DNA of 64,000 nucleotides from positions 310,001 through 374,000 of the forward strand of contig NZ_CP035037.1 of NCBI RefSeq assembly GCF_004028235.1, given 5' to 3'. Position 1 is the first letter of the stretch; every line of letters begins with the position of its first letter. Position numbers and translations under genes: made by a program. Source of the stretch: Leucobacter muris. GTDB taxonomy: Bacteria; Actinomycetota; Actinomycetes; Actinomycetales; Microbacteriaceae. Below, one piece after another: positions 1-9,800 of this stretch. The notes beneath the pieces were generated by a model that ran no database searches, had not been told where the DNA came from, and saw only the letters and a program-made list of their open reading frames with translations.

Positions 1-600
1 CTGCCCGTCACGGACCTTCACCACGATCGCGTCGACGAAGATCACCGGGTAGAGCGCATCCAACGGCCTGCTCGACCATTCGGCGAGTTCCCCGGCGACC
101 TTCTCGGTGATCCGGCTGATCGTGTCCTTGGAGACCTTCGCCCCATAGACCTCGTCGAAATGCGCAGCGATCTCACCGGTCGTCAACCCCCGAGCGGAAA
201 GGGACAGAACGATCTGATCGATGCCGTCCAGTCGGCGTTTCCGCTTGGGGACGATCACCGGCTCGAACGACCCGTCTCGATCTCGCGGGACTTCGATCTC
301 GACGGGGCCGATCTCTGTCAGCACCGTCTTGACCCGCGTCCCGTTACGCATGTTCTCGCCGATTGGGGTCCCGCCGTGCTCGTGGCCGAGGTGCTCGGTC
401 AACTCGGCATTCAGCGCGGTCTCGAGGACGTTCTTCGTGAGCTGGCTGAGCAGGCCGCCCGGCCCCGTCAGGCTCACGCCCTGCTCCTTCGCCTGCGCGA
501 GCAAGCGTTCTGCGAGTTCTTTCTGATCGATGATCTCCCCGGTCACGGGATCAATCATCTCGTCGTCAACAACGACAGTGGTCGTGTCAGCCACGGCCAT
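1..600 (-). CDS. IS256-family (mutator-type) transposase, N-terminal part
   Basis: Partial gene whose ATG is at 598-600 on the minus strand; the C-terminal half runs off the window. The translation equals residues 1-200 of the complete transposase at 39933-41228, including the VFVDAIVVKVRDG stretch that carries the first Asp of the DDE catalytic triad in the Transposase_mut family. It would catalyse transposition of the host element. There is no sign of decay in the visible part, so this copy and the complete one are probably a recent duplication. Confidence 0.9.
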   Translation of the reverse strand, partial: MAVADTTTVVVDDEMIDPVTGEIIDQKELAERLLAQAKEQGVSLTGPGGLLSQLTKNVLETALNAELTEHLGHEHGGTPIGENMRNGTRVKTVLTEIGPVEIEVPRDRDGSFEPVIVPKRKRRLDGIDQIVLSLSARGLTTGEIAAHFDEVYGAKVSKDTISRITEKVAGELAEWSSRPLDALYPVIFVDAIVVKVRDGQ

Positions 601-650
601 CTCCTTTCGGATCAGGCCGGACCCTCACACACCATTATTCAGACAGTCCC
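1..650 (-). mobile_element. IS256-family insertion sequence, copy 1 (cut by the window edge)
   Basis: The first 650 bases match the right-hand part of the complete element at 39894-41278, with a constant offset of 40628 and no mismatch that I noticed. The element ends at the same ACAGTCCC terminus. It is inserted in the 5' arm of a family-A hairpin: immediately beyond the end comes TCACGCACC, the inner part of such an arm, and then the loop and complete 3' arm. The left end and left target duplication lie outside the window. Confidence 0.9.
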
Positions 651-700
651 TCACGCACCGGTTTTCCCGAGATCGAGGTGCTTGAGCGTCGATCGGTGCC
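651..700. repeat. Family-A hairpin repeat A1, truncated by the IS
   Basis: The visible part holds the inner 5' arm (TCACGCACC), the loop and the whole 3' arm (GGTGCTTGAGCG then TCGATCGGTGC). In intact copies the 3' arm pairs with a 5' arm GCACCGATCGACG-TTCAAGCACC. The outer 5' arm has been displaced to the far side of the IS, outside this window. Confidence 0.7.
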
Positions 701-1018
701 ATGGGAAGGGGGACTGGGGGAGGGACAGTGTGAAGGGAAAGGGGCCGGGTCGGCGGGTCAGGTCAGCGCGGTAGGGGCGGGCGCGAGAAAGGGCGGGTGC
801 GAGAAGGACGGGCGAGAGGGGCTGGGGTCGAGAACGGGGATGAGCGCGCGCGAAGGGCGTGGGGTGCGGGATCGGGGCGGATCCGGTAGACTTGCCTGGT
901 TTGCGTCTTCGCGCGCCCTCGTGGCGTGCGCGGCGCAGACGGACACCGCACCCCGGACCGGCCGGGGAGAGCGGGAGAGCACGCGCAACCGCGCGGGTTC
1001 GATCGAAAGGAAACAATC
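701..1018. other. Intergenic region before rplK, purine-rich then leader
   Basis: No gene is visible. From 700 to about 860 the plus strand is strongly purine-rich (runs such as GGGGGAGGGA and GAAAGGGG), as it is on the 3' side of the other family-A hairpins. The rplK promoter and a leader of about 120 bases follow. A small dyad (AACC at 987-990, GGTT at 996-999) sits just before the ribosome site. In many bacteria L1 represses this operon through the leader, but I could not identify an L1-binding fold with confidence. Confidence 0.5.
887..892 (+). promoter_or_regulatory. Candidate -10 box of the rplK-rplA promoter
   Basis: GGTAGACT ends in TAGACT at 887-892, a good actinobacterial -10 box. 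No convincing -35 box lies 17-18 bases upstream. It would give a leader of about 120 bases. The IS and truncated hairpin end about 190 bases upstream, so the core promoter appears intact. Confidence 0.5.
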
Positions 1019-1450
1019 ATGGCAAAGGCCAAGAAGGTTACCGGTCTGATCAAGCTTCAGATCGCAGCCGGCGCCGCCAACCCGGCACCCCCCGTGGGTC
1101 CCGCGCTGGGTCAGCACGGCGTCAACATCATGGAGTTCTGCAAGGCCTACAACGCGGCCACGGAATCCCAGCGCGGCAACATCGTGCCCGTCGAGATCAC
1201 GGTCTACGAGGATCGCTCGTTCACCTTCGTGCTCAAGACCCCTCCGGCGGCCGAGCTGCTGAAGAAGGCTGCTGGCGTGCAGAAGGGCTCCGGCACTCCC
1301 CACACCGTCAAGGTGGCGAAGGTCACCGCCGAGCAGGTCCGCGCGATCGCCGAGCAGAAGCAGGCCGATCTCAACGCGAACGACCTCGACGCAGCATCGA
1401 AGATCATCGCCGGCACCGCCCGCTCCATGGGCATCACGGTCGAAGGCTAA
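1019..1450 (+). CDS. rplK: 50S ribosomal protein L11
   Basis: 143 residues, the usual length. The N-terminus ([18 protein letters not shown], then the [13 protein letters not shown] signature) is diagnostic for L11, which with 23S rRNA forms the GTPase-associated centre where elongation factors and RelA act. The reading frame stays open to 926, but the ATG at 1019 is chosen because AAAGGA lies seven bases upstream and it matches the family start. It is followed 12 bases later by rplA, as in most bacteria. The usual upstream neighbours secE-nusG are not in the window; an IS copy lies there instead. Confidence 0.98.
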
Positions 1451-1462
1451 GGGGTAGGACAC

Positions 1463-2152
1463 ATGGCACAGAAGTCGAAGGCGTACCGCGCCGCTGCCGA
1501 GAAGATCCAGGCAGGCAAGTTCTACACTCCCGCTGAGGCCGTGGCCCTGGCGAAGGAGACCGGTTCCACCAAGACCGACTCGACCGTCGAGGTCGCCGTC
1601 AAGCTCGGCGTGGATCCCCGCAAGGCCGACCAGATGGTGCGCGGCACCGTCAACCTCCCCCACGGCACCGGCAAGACCGCGCGCGTCATCGTGTTCGCGG
1701 TGGGCCCGGCCGCTGAGGCCGCCATCGCCGCCGGCGCCGACGAGGTGGGTGGCGACGAGCTGATCGAGAAGGTGGCCGCAGGCTACACCGACTTCGATTC
1801 GGCTGTCGCGACCCCCGAGCTCATGGGCAAGGTCGGTCGTCTGGGCAAGGTGCTCGGCCCCCGCGGCCTCATGCCGAACCCCAAGACCGGCACCGTCACC
1901 CCCAACACGGCCAAGGCCGTCGAGGACATCAAGGGCGGCAAGATCGAGTTCCGCGTCGACAAGCACGCCAACGTGCACTTCATCGTCGGCAAGGCCTCGT
2001 TCTCGGCCGAGCAGCTCACCGATAACATCAACTCGGTGCTCGAGGAGATCTCGCGCCTGAAGCCGTCGTCGGCCAAGGGCAAGTACGTGCAGAAGGGCGC
2101 CGTCTCGACGACCTTCGGCCCGGGCATCCCGCTCGACGTCGCCGGCCTGTAA
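1463..2152 (+). CDS. rplA: 50S ribosomal protein L1
   Basis: 229 residues, normal for L1, which forms the mobile L1 stalk near the ribosomal E site and in many bacteria represses its own operon. The L1 signature is present ([19 protein letters not shown], roughly residues 127-145). GGGGTAGG precedes the ATG at a good distance. It is co-transcribed with rplK. rplJ-rplL do not follow; a strong terminator closes the operon instead. Confidence 0.98.
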   Translation: MAQKSKAYRAAAEKIQAGKFYTPAEAVALAKETGSTKTDSTVEVAVKLGVDPRKADQMVRGTVNLPHGTGKTARVIVFAVGPAAEAAIAAGADEVGGDELIEKVAAGYTDFDSAVATPELMGKVGRLGKVLGPRGLMPNPKTGTVTPNTAKAVEDIKGGKIEFRVDKHANVHFIVGKASFSAEQLTDNINSVLEEISRLKPSSAKGKYVQKGAVSTTFGPGIPLDVAGL

Positions 2153-2171
2153 GGCTCCGCGCGACCGCATC

Positions 2172-2212
2172 GCACCGCCCCGCTCTCCTCGGAGAGCGGG
2201 GCGGTGCTGTTT
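2172..2212 (+). terminator. Rho-independent terminator of rplK-rplA
   Basis: A perfect 16-bp stem (GCACCGCCCCGCTCTC paired with GAGAGCGGGGCGGTGC) has a four-base loop and is followed by TGTTT. It starts 20 bases after the rplA stop. Confidence 0.9.
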
Positions 2213-2244
2213 GTGCCGGGCTGGCCTGCGCGGCACGCCCTGCG

Positions 2245-2307
2245 GCACCGATCGAGCTTCGGGCACCGAATACGTCGGGATCGGGGTGCGTGAGGGTCGG
2301 TCGGTGC
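2245..2307. repeat. Family-A hairpin repeat A2
   Basis: 63-bp imperfect palindrome: 5' arm GCACCGATCGAGCTTCGGGC, loop with TACGTCGGGATC, 3' arm GGTGCGTGAGGGTCGGTCGG then TGC. It is nearly identical to A3 (2406-2468), including some flanking bases, which suggests local duplication of a larger unit. Confidence 0.8.
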
Positions 2308-2405
2308 GCGTGGGCGCCCCGGGGTGGGGGAGCCCGGAGCGGCGTGGGGGAGGGCGAGCCGGTGTTTTGGTGCGTCGCACGTCGGTCCATGTCTTGTGCC
2401 CTGCG

Positions 2406-2468
2406 GCACCGATCGAGCTTCGGGCACCGAATACGTCGGGATCGGGGTGCGTGAGGGTCGATCGGTGC
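2406..2468. repeat. Family-A hairpin repeat A3
   Basis: 63-bp palindrome differing from A2 at a single base in the 3' arm (GGTCGA against GGTCGG). The preceding CCTGCG and following GCGTGGG are shared with A2. It is followed by a purine-rich strand and the G12 run. Confidence 0.8.
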
Positions 2469-2486
2469 GCGTGGGTGCCCCGCGGC

Positions 2487-2498
2487 GGGGGGGGGGGG
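2487..2498 (+). repeat. Run of twelve G
   Basis: Uninterrupted G12 on the plus strand just after hairpin A3. Such a run is slippage-prone in replication and is also a common place for sequencing length errors. It is outside coding sequence. Confidence 0.85.
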
Positions 2499-2645
2499 AG
2501 AACAGAGCGAGGCAGAGCGGCCCCGCGGCGAGGGAGATCAGGCCGCGGGAGCACCGCGAGCCGCGGTTCGGAGGGCCGCTGGCGGCGTGCACGAGGCCCG
2601 GGCCGGTCTCCCCCACACCTGTCGGCGGAGGCGCCCTTCGTGCTT

Positions 2646-2651
2646 TAGCAT
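2646..2651 (+). promoter_or_regulatory. Candidate -10 box for the kinase cluster
   Basis: TAGCAT fits TANNNT. It lies six bases before an ATG at 2658, the spacing expected for a leaderless transcript. No good -35 box is visible. The kinase ATG at 2695 itself lacks a Shine-Dalgarno sequence. Confidence 0.35.
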
Positions 2652-2657
2652 TGGGGT

Positions 2658-2702
2658 ATGTTCCCGAGGGCCGCAGTGAACGTCGCGATCAGCCATGGCT
2701 GA
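2658..2702 (+). CDS. Possible 14-codon leader peptide overlapping the kinase start
   Basis: ATG at 2658 opens a 14-codon frame ([14 protein letters not shown]) whose TGA at 2700-2702 overlaps the kinase ATG at 2695 in another frame. The start lies six bases after a TAGCAT box, the geometry of leaderless actinobacterial mRNAs. Because the kinase start has no ribosome site, translation of this short frame could deliver ribosomes to it by termination-reinitiation. This is inferred from spacing only; such a short frame can occur by chance. Confidence 0.3.
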   Translation: MFPRAAVNVAISHG

Positions 2703-3831
2703 CGCGATACCGGTGAGCCCTCCCCGCATCTCGGGCTTCAACTACGTGCGCCCCCTGGGTTCGGGCGGTTTCGCGCACGTCTATCAGTACGAGCAGGACA
2801 TGCCGCGCCGGGTGGTCGCGGTGAAGGTGCTCACCGGCGGCGATCGGGGCGGCACGATCGGCGCCTCCCCCGAGGATCGGTCGGCGTTCGACGCCGAGGC
2901 CGACGCGATGGCCCGTCTCTCGAGCCACCCCTCGATCGTGTCGATCTTCGCAGCGAGCATCTCGAGCGACGGCCACCCCTACATCGCGATGGAGTTCTGC
3001 CCCGAGTCGTTCCGCCACCGCTCCAACGGCAACCCCATTCCGCTCGATCAGGTGCTCGACGCGGGGGTGCGCCTGGCGGGCGCGCTCGAGACCGCGCACC
3101 GAGCGGGCATCCTGCACCGCGACATCAAACCCTCCAACGTGCTGCTCGCCACCACGGGTCGCCCGGTGCTGGCCGACTTCGGCATCGTGTCGTTGCGCGG
3201 TCAGATGCGGGGAACGGGCACGAGCGAGGCGATGTCGATCCCGTGGGCGGCTCCCGAGGTGATCGATCGTTCCACTGCGGGCACGGCGGCCAGCGAGGTG
3301 TGGTCGCTCGCGGCGACCCTGTACACCTTCGCCGCGGGCCGTTCGCCGTTCGCCCGCGATGACGGCGAGAAGGATTCGCGCAAGGCGATGAGCGATCGCA
3401 TCCGGCGGGCGAGGTACACGCCGGTGCCCGGCGCCCAGGGTTATGAGGCGTTCGACGGGGTGATGGCGGCGGCGCTGGCGAAGCAGCCGGAGCAGCGCTT
3501 CGCCTCGATGCAGCAGTTCGGCGAGGCCCTGCAGCAGTTGCAGCGCCTGTACGGGTACGACGTGACCCCGCTCGATGTCGTGCGGTCGGAGTGGGTGCCG
3601 CCCGTCGCGACCGCGACCGGTGTGCGCGGCCCGGTGGTGTCGAGCGTGCAGGCGGACGGTCGGGCGCTCAAGCGGGCCGAGCTCGAGCGCGAGCGTGCGG
3701 CGGCCGAGGAGTCGCGCGGGGTGCGGCGCGAGCGCGGCGCCGTGCTGCGCCCGGTGCTGATCGGCGCCGGGTCTGCGGCCGTCGTGCTGCTGGTGGCGGC
3801 GGTGCTGTTCGCGGTGCTGGGCGGTAGGTGA
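2695..3831 (+). CDS. Membrane-tethered Ser/Thr protein kinase
   Basis: 378 residues with a complete Hanks-type kinase domain: Gly-rich loop GSGGFAHVY (22-30), ATP-anchoring Lys44 in VAVKVL, catalytic HRDIKPSN (141-148, Asp143), DFG at 161-163 and APE at 186-188. After a basic, charged linker (about 310-348) there is one transmembrane helix at about 355-375, with only a few residues beyond it. There is no PASTA or other external sensor, unlike PknB. It heads a chain of overlapping genes that includes a PP2C phosphatase and an FHA protein, so it probably supplies the phospho-Thr signal for the cluster. Its TGA overlaps the next ATG. Confidence 0.95.
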   Translation: MADAIPVSPPRISGFNYVRPLGSGGFAHVYQYEQDMPRRVVAVKVLTGGDRGGTIGASPEDRSAFDAEADAMARLSSHPSIVSIFAASISSDGHPYIAMEFCPESFRHRSNGNPIPLDQVLDAGVRLAGALETAHRAGILHRDIKPSNVLLATTGRPVLADFGIVSLRGQMRGTGTSEAMSIPWAAPEVIDRSTAGTAASEVWSLAATLYTFAAGRSPFARDDGEKDSRKAMSDRIRRARYTPVPGAQGYEAFDGVMAAALAKQPEQRFASMQQFGEALQQLQRLYGYDVTPLDVVRSEWVPPVATATGVRGPVVSSVQADGRALKRAELERERAAAEESRGVRRERGAVLRPVLIGAGSAAVVLLVAAVLFAVLGGR

Positions 3832-6800
3832 TGGCTCGGGGGGATCGTGCACAGCGGGTTCGGGGGCAGGCGGCGCGAAGTCGCCGCTCGCGTCTGATCA
3901 CCTGGATCTCGGGCGCCGCGGCGCTGGCGATGATCGCGACGATCGCGGTGGTCGCAGCGGGTTACGACGCGCGCGAGACGCCTCGCGAGGATCCCTCGGT
4001 CTGGGCGATGCGCGGCTCGGGTCAGTACGCCCGCGTGAACACGCTGACGGCCGAGATCGACACGGTGCGCAGGGTCGAGGATCCGAGCGGTGTGCTGCAG
4101 TCGGGTTCGAGCGGCGCCGTGCTGAGCCATGGCAACGGCCGCATCTGGGACATCGATCCGACCATGCCCCGGGATCTCGTCGAGGACGGCGGATCGACGG
4201 ACCAGGGCACCGACCAGGACGCGGAGGGGAACGAGGACGGCGAGGCCGGCGCCGAAACGGGCGGCGGGAACGCGTCTGCGACTACGGACCCCGCCGGCGC
4301 CGCGGGGGAGGGGCCGGTCGCGGCCCGCGCTCCCGACGGCACGCGCGACACCGTCGCGGCTGGGGACGCGGTGGTCTTCCGCACCGAGGACGGCGACGTG
4401 TTCCTCGCCAGGTTCGCGGGCGGCGCGGGCGCGGCGGGCGGCCTCGGGGATCCGGTGCTGCTCGACCCGCTCGCCGATTCGGACGCGGGTGACGCCGACG
4501 CCGAGGAGAACGAGGGGGAGGGGGCCCGCTTCGCGTCGAGCGCGGTCGCGCTCGACGCCGAGGGGCGCCTCGTGCTGTTCTCGGCGGAGGCCGGCGAACT
4601 GCGCTGGTACGACGTGGAGCGCGGCCGCTTCATGGGGGTCGACGAGGCCCCCGCGGGCGTGCCGGGCGAGGGTGTGCAGTTGGCGATCGTGGCGGGCGAC
4701 TGGGTGCTGTTCGACGCGGAGTCGGGGCGGCTCTGGCGAGAGGGGTCGGATCAGCCGGTCGAGTTCGACGCGGGCGCCGACGCCCGTCTGCAGTCCTCGA
4801 GCACCCGCAGCGCCGGCGGCGAGTCGCTCGTGGCCGACGGTTCCGGGCTCTGGAGCGTGACCGAGCGGGGCGCCGAGCGGATCGACGCGGGCGACGGCAC
4901 GCCCGTGCAGCCGATCCAGCTGGGGGAGAGCCGCTACGCCGCCTGGGTGGGGCAGAGCGGCGCACGACTGTGGTCGTCGGCCGAGGGGGCGATGCCGCTC
5001 GAACTCGACGGTTCGGTCGAGATGCCGGGGCAGCCGGATCCGGTCTTCCGCTCGAACGGCACGAGCGCGCTGCTGTCGGAGCAGGGCACGGGCATGATGT
5101 GGACGCTGCCGGAGGGGCGGCTGATCCCCGTCGAGCAGTGGTCGCTCGTCGACCCGCCGAAGGAGCGCAGCGGAACCGTGGTGGTCGCCGACGTGGCCGA
5201 GCAGGAGCCCCCCGTCGCCGTGAACGACGCGTTCGGCGTGCGCGCGGGCGAGCCGGCGCCGCTGCCGGTGCTGCTCAACGACTACGACCCGAACCGCAAG
5301 GACGTGCTCACGATCGTGCCGGACGGCCTCGGCGAGGGGCTCGCCCCCGAGTTCGGGGCGGTGTCGCTGCTGTCGGACGGGCAGTCGCTCGTGATCCAGC
5401 CCGCGCCCGATGCTCGGGGCACCGCCTCGTTCTCGTACCGCATCACCGACGGCGTGCACGTCTCCGAGCCCGCGACGGTCTCGCTGACGGTCGTCGCCCC
5501 CGACGTGAACTCGGCCCCGGAGTGGTGCCCCGTGGAGGGGTGCCAGCGGGAGTGGCCGAGCCCCGAGCTCGCGCCGGGCGGTACGCTCGTGCTGCCGATC
5601 CTGGAGGGCTGGGTCGACCCCGAGGGGGATCCGATGATGCTCGCGAGCGCTCGGCCGGTGAACGCCGAGGATCCTGTGCGCGTGCTCGTGACCGGCGACG
5701 GCCGCTTCGCGCTGCGCCACGCCGACCCGAATGCGGGTGACAGCGACGTGCCGGTGCGCGTACAGGTCGCCGACTCGCACGGCGAGACGACCGAGCGCGA
5801 CATGATCGTGCAGATCCGCTCGAACGCGCGAGCCGAGATGCACCCGATCGCCAGCACGGCGATCGTGGATCAGCCCGCGATCACCCGCCCCCTGAACCGC
5901 ATCGTGGGGGGATCCGGATCGTACGCCCTCGTCGACGCGAGCCTGCAGAGCGGCAGCGCCGAGGTCGGCGTGAACCTGGGCGCCGGCACCGTCGAGGTGC
6001 GCGCGAAGCAGGCGGGCACCTCGCTCGTCGCGGTCACCGCGCGCGACACGGGCACCGACGCCGAGATCACCGGTGTGCTGCGGGTCACCGCCCTGGACTC
6101 GCGGCCCCAGCTCGGGCTGCCGCCGCTGCGAGCGTTCGTGCGCCCGCTCGCCGATACGACGATCGACGTGCTCGACGCCGTGCCCGGCGCGAACTCGCGG
6201 GCGCTCGTGGTGCGCTCGGCGTCGGTCGTCGACGGGGAACTGCGCGCCGACGTGCTGGAGCACGCGCAGGTGCGGGTCTCGGGCAGCACGCCCGACGGCG
6301 CCCCGGGCAGGATCGGTTCCGCCGACGTCGTGATCGAGGAGGGCGCGGAGGCGTCGACCGCGAGGCTGACCGTCTTCCAGGTCGCCGAGAGCGGCGAGGG
6401 CGGTGCGATCGCGGTCGCCGACAACATCACGGTGCGTGCGGGCGCGGTGGCCGACATCCCCGTGCTCGACAACGACGTGGCTCCGCCCGGTCAGCGGCTC
6501 GTGCTGCACCCCGAGATCGGCGGGTCCGGCGCGAAGGGCGAGCTCGCCTTCGCGTCGGGCAACACGCTGCGCTACCTCGCCCCCGACCAGCCCGGCAGCT
6601 ACACCCTCACCTACACCGCCTATGGGGCGAGCACGCCCGAGGCGAGCGACGTGGGCCAGGTGCGCGTCACGGTGCTCCCGCGCGAGGGCAACCGGGATCC
6701 TCAGCCCGCCTCGCTCACGGTGCGCCTCGCGCCCGGCGAGCGCAGCACCGTGCGGGTGCCGCTGTCGGGCGTGGATCCCGACGGCGATCGCGTGCGCCTG

Positions 6801-9800
6801 GTGGGCGTGAGCGCGTCTGAAGACCCCCAGCTCACGGCCTCGATCGTGTCGCGCTCGGCGGCGCTGCAGGTCGAGGCGTCGAGGAATGTGGCGCCCGGCG
6901 TGCAGACCCTCGCCTACACCGTGCGCGACGGCTTCGGCGGCGAGGCCGAGGGGCGGCTGCGCGTGATCCTCGTCGAGGAGACGGGCGGATCGCGGGCCCC
7001 GGTCGTGTTCAGCGACTACGTGCGCATGGTGAAGGGCGCCGCTGCGCCCGCGGTGGTGCGGCCCCTCGACAACGACACCGACCCGGCGGGCGGCAGACTC
7101 GAGCTCGTCGAGGTGGTGCCGAACGTGCCGGGCGGCGAGGACTCGCCCCAGTACCGGCGGTTGCAGGAACGGCTCGACCTGTCGCAGCTGAAGCGGGGGC
7201 GCGTGGTCGTGCGGGGAGCCGAAGAGCTCGGCACCGTCTCGTACCGCTACACGGTGCGCTCTTCGGCCTCGTCGAGCACCGCCGACGGGCTGATCGTGGT
7301 GCAGGTGTCAGCCCGGGTGGGGCAGCAGGCGCCCACCGTGCGGGACACGGTGCTCTCGGCGCGCGACCGGGCCGAGCTCGAGCGCGGCGGTGTCGACGTC
7401 GTCACCGACCGGGTGCACTGGGCGGCGGGCGATCCCGGCTCGCTGACGCTCTCGGTGTGGGTCGGAGCGGCGGATCGCTTCACCGCGAGCGGATCCCGCA
7501 TCTCCGGCGCCTACCGCGCCGAGGGCGACCTCGTGCCTTTCCGGCTGACCGGCGAGGATCTGAGCGGGGCTCAGGTGCAGACGTTCGGCTTCCTCGTGAT
7601 CCCGCCCCTCGACGAGCTGCGGCTCACGCTGAAGCCCGGGCTCGCCCCGCTGTCGGTGAACGAGGGGAAGACGATCGAGGCGAGGCTCGCCGACCTCGTG
7701 GATCTCGCGAGCGGCGACCGCGCGGAGTTCAAGACGGGCGCCTTCCCCGTGCAGCGCGGTCAGGCGAGCTGCGAGGCGACGAGCGCCACGACGCTGCGCT
7801 ACTCGGCGGGCAAGGAGGGGCCCTGGGGCGACAGCTGCTTGATCTCGGTGAAGCTCGCCGAGCAGAAGGCGTGGACCCAGCTCTCGGTGCCGGTGCAGAT
7901 CGTGCCCGACGAGCCCGTCGCGGAGCTCGAGCCGCTCACCAGGACCGTCGCCCCCGGCGTCTCGCAGACGATCGACCTCGTCGACATGGTGCGCTGGCAG
8001 GGCGGCCGTCAGGGCGACACGGCTCGGCTCGAGTTCCAGGTGAGCGGCGGGGGCGGCGGCTTCGAGGTCGCCCAGTCGGGGTCGCAGCTCGAGGTGCGGG
8101 CCCGCGCCGACGCGGTGCCCGGGCGCGAGGACGTGCTCGTGGTGAGCGTCGCGAGCGGTGGCGGCAGCCAGGCGCCGCTCGCCCTGCGCGTGGGGGAGGC
8201 GGCCAAGGACACCCCGCGCGGTGCCACCGTCGCGCTGAACTGCACCGTCGGATCGGACTGCCGCGCGCAGCTGATCGGCGCGCCCGGCGAGTACGATCCC
8301 TTCCAGGGCAAGACCGGCGGCGGCCTGCGGCTCGAGTCGGTCGACGCGAGCGGCTGCGCCGTCGCGGCGCTGCAGATGTCGGGGGACGGGGTGAGCGCGA
8401 CCTGGCCGCAGGGCTCCGGAGGCCCCGGCGGCAAGTGCACCGCCACCTACACCGTGCGAGACGCGCAGAACCGGCTCGGCCAGGGGCGCATCGAGCTCGA
8501 CGCGCAGGGAGTGCCGCGGCGCCCTTCATCCATCACTGCGAGCGCGTACACCGCGAACTCGGTGACGCTCAGCGTCACCCTCAGCGACGAGACCTCGCAC
8601 CCGGCCACCGAAGGTGTGCGGGTGCTGATGGACGGCGCGCCGAGCTCCGGCAGCTGCGCGGGGTCGGGCTCGTCGTACCGTTGCACGGTCGGAGGGCTCG
8701 TCAACGGCGAGAAGCACAGCTTCACCGCCGTGGCATTCAACGCGGTGGGCGATTCGGCGCCCACCGCGAACGCCGTGCAGGCGTGGGCCTACGAGCGGCC
8801 CGATGCGCCGCGGGTCGAATGGCGGCAGGTGTCTGCCGAAACAGCCGACGCGGGCACGCTGAGATTCCAGATCAACGGCAGACCCGGCACGAGCGGATAC
8901 CGGATCGCGACACCGGCCGGAACTACCAGCGTCAGCGGGCAGAACACCATGGCGACGGTGCCGAATATACCCGTCGGCAACCCGACGGTGACCATCGTGC
9001 CGCTGAGCGCCTTCGAACCTCCGGACGGCGACTCGGCCGAGGGATCGAACTGGAGCGAGAACGTCAGAGTGACGGGCCGACCGGTGGTCTCGATCACCGC
9101 GGGCGAATCGGCGCAGGGAAGCAATACCGCGACAGTGCACGTCAGCGTCGACTCCCGCGGTGCCGAGGGCACCAGATACGGCGTGACGAAGCACTCCTTC
9201 TGCAATCCGAACAACGGCGGCGAAGGCGGCACCGAGACGGTGACGGGCACCGCGTATCACCCGCTCACCGTGACCGCCTGCGCCGAGAACGAGTGGGGTC
9301 CCGCGCTGGCCACCGCCTCGGTCACCGTCAATGTCGGGGGCACGCCTCCGGCTCCGACGGTCACGGCCGGCTACACCATCGGCCCTGGCGCCACCGTCAG
9401 CGGCTCGACCGCGAGTTACACGCTCACCAGCGGCCCCTCCGTGTCGGCGACCTCAGGGCACACGCTCGACTACCGGGTGAACGGTTCGAGCGTCGGCAGT
9501 TCGTTCCCCTCGTCCATGACACCTGGCGCCGCCTATAGCGTGGCCCAGTGCAAGAACGGTGTGTGCTCCGACGCTGTCAGCATCCCGGGCAACGCCCCCG
9601 GTCCCGTATCCGTCGATCTCAGCGGCTGCATCCCCTCGAACGCCACCACAGCCGAGCTGCTCGCCAGGGTCTCCGAGCACGCCCGTTCCTCGGCGTCACC
9701 GACCTTCGATCACGCGGGCGGAACTCTGACGGTGCTGTGGACGGGGGCCTACAGCAGCCTGAGCACGCTCGAAGCGGCCGTCTGCGCGCAACCCGATCCT

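Larger units (their letters stand above)
2213..2645. other. Intergenic region with two hairpin repeats and a G12 run
   Basis: No credible gene. The stretch contains two near-identical direct copies of an approximately 80-bp unit (starting near 2237 and 2399), each built around a family-A hairpin and followed by G-rich sequence. Open frames here are high-GC artefacts that would encode Arg/Gly/Pro-rich protein. Confidence 0.6.

Noticed and set aside
758..2554. Long minus-strand frame across rplK-rplA
   Set aside because: Antisense to ribosomal protein genes and runs through hairpin repeats; a composition artefact.
3441..6509. A 1022-codon open frame antisense to the kinase and Ig-protein genes
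   Set aside because: Arg/His/Pro-rich translation without motifs; the sense genes are supported by domains, overlaps and signals.
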